This document shows positions 63,556-64,000 of a DNA stretch of 64,000 nt, piece by piece. The translations under genes and the position numbers were made by a program. The stretch comes from Desulfatitalea alkaliphila. GTDB lineage: Bacteria > Desulfobacterota > Desulfobacteria > Desulfobacterales > Desulfosarcinaceae. The notes beneath the pieces were generated by a model, which saw nothing but the letters and a program-made list of their open reading frames with translations, was not told the DNA's origin and did not search any database. Each line of letters begins with the position of its first letter. Position 1 is the first letter of the stretch. The stretch spans positions 26,556 to 90,555 of the forward strand of contig NZ_JALJRB010000020.1 of NCBI RefSeq assembly GCF_022968795.1. Direction: 5' to 3'.

Positions 63556-63849
63556 ATGAGCAAATCCGAGCCCGACCAGGGCGACACCGCCTACGATGCT
63601 ATGCAACGACGCTGCCCGCGACTGGGCAGCGTCGTGCCCTTTTCCTACTGCCGCACCGACGGCCATCCGCAGGACCCCTGTTTCAAAGTGCTGGACTGTT
63701 GGTGGGAGCGGTTCGACGTGGCAACCTACTTCCAACAACGCCTCACCCCCGAAGCGTTTCAGCGCCTGGCCCAAGCCCCACCGCCGAACAAGGTCGCCAG
63801 TCTCGTCGACCTGATTCAACAAGCCCGCGAGCGATTGGACAACCCATAA
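63556..63849 (+). CDS. Small conserved-looking hypothetical protein
   Basis: 97 aa, soluble. Contains a compact central motif with three cysteines and aromatic residues (CPRLGSVVPFSYCRTDG, DPCFKVLDCWWERFDV). The cysteine spacing could bind a metal. The C-terminal helix is LVDLIQQARERLD. I recall similar small proteins in sulfate reducers but cannot name a family. It is 50 nt behind trpB2 and is likely cotranscribed. Confidence 0.7.
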   Translation: MSKSEPDQGDTAYDAMQRRCPRLGSVVPFSYCRTDGHPQDPCFKVLDCWWERFDVATYFQQRLTPEAFQRLAQAPPPNKVASLVDLIQQARERLDNP

Positions 63850-63897
63850 CGCGATTATCATACAGAGACGCAACATCGCGGACAGAACCTTTCGGCT

Positions 63898-63913
63898 AAT
63901 GATAATATTCATT
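63898..63913. promoter_or_regulatory. Possible Fur-like operator near the right end
   Basis: AATGATAATATTCATT is a near-perfect palindrome close to the GATAAT-type Fur box. A partial GATTATCA lies about 45 nt to the left (63853-63860). The controlled gene would be beyond the window. The rest of 63850-64000 shows no gene. Confidence 0.3.
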
Positions 63914-64000
63914 TTCGCAATGATTTGGGAATTGATGTTGTTTGAATGGCACGGATGTTGAGCAGGCGCGGTTGGTGCGTTGGGCGACCGCCGGCGGGTT

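Overview
This is a G+C-rich, densely coded chromosomal window from an anaerobic proteobacterium-like organism, most likely Desulfobacterota (Desulfobacterales-type sulfate reducer). The inference rests on the gene families: a two-b-subunit F-type ATPase Fo cluster, a giant fused 2-hydroxyacyl-CoA dehydratase activase, a RACo-like corrinoid-protein activator, FmdB- and DUF3783-type small proteins and a pilMNOPQ cluster. No phage, transposase, tRNA, rRNA or CRISPR array was found. No database search was possible; family names come from motifs and recall.

Layout. 1-3489 (+): Fo part of an F-type ATP synthase (atpI-like end, a, a FIVE-hairpin fused c, a normal c, b, b'), with no F1 genes following. 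3518-4494 (-): DUF3783 protein and a hydrogenase-protease-like protein. 4873-7300 (-): proBA. 7461-8695 (-): two hot-dog thioesterases. 8888-9232 (+): a textbook sigma54 promoter, a structured region without a normal gene, and an intrinsic terminator, i.e. a likely small RNA. 9317-11923 (-): AMMECR1 and a long LOG-domain protein. 12149-17842 (+): zinc-ribbon membrane protein and the giant activase. 17877-23098: small basic protein, inositol-phosphate synthase, a CdaA-CdaR fusion (c-di-AMP synthesis), DUF2914, and an MFS transporter. 23303-30161: a large protein of unknown function, RACo-like activator, PHP phosphatase, and a winged-helix/iron-sulfur protein. 30285-30390: palindromic repeats. 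30385-32868 (-): comEC.

33278-36491 (+): fmdB, a Fur-FeoA fusion, an SH3 protein, a PfkB kinase and a TPR membrane protein. 36542-39363 (-): sensor kinase and sigma54-type response regulator. 40149-45937 (+): an XRE-type regulator and the type IV pilus alignment/secretin operon pilMNOPQ. 46052-49748: an A+T-richer lipoprotein, a PilW/PilF-type TPR lipoprotein and a LysM protein. 49835-52611 (-): serS-thrC. 52830-54761 (+): 5-formyl-THF cyclo-ligase, pcm, YqaA-like. 54756-61731 (-): YihY, then the whole glyoxylate bypass with its switch (aceA, aceB, aceK, zinc-ribbon protein). 62129-63849 (+): TrpB2-type tryptophan synthase beta and a small conserved protein.

The most unusual signals are (i) the five-hairpin rotor subunit in which only the first hairpin keeps the ion-binding glutamate and four carry glutamine, encoded next to a normal sodium-type c subunit; (ii) the free-standing sigma54-to-terminator transcription unit at 8888-9232; (iii) the tandem hairpin/terminator on the minus strand just ahead of the zinc-ribbon-aceK genes; and (iv) several fused regulators (CdaA-CdaR, Fur-FeoA, winged helix-ferredoxin).
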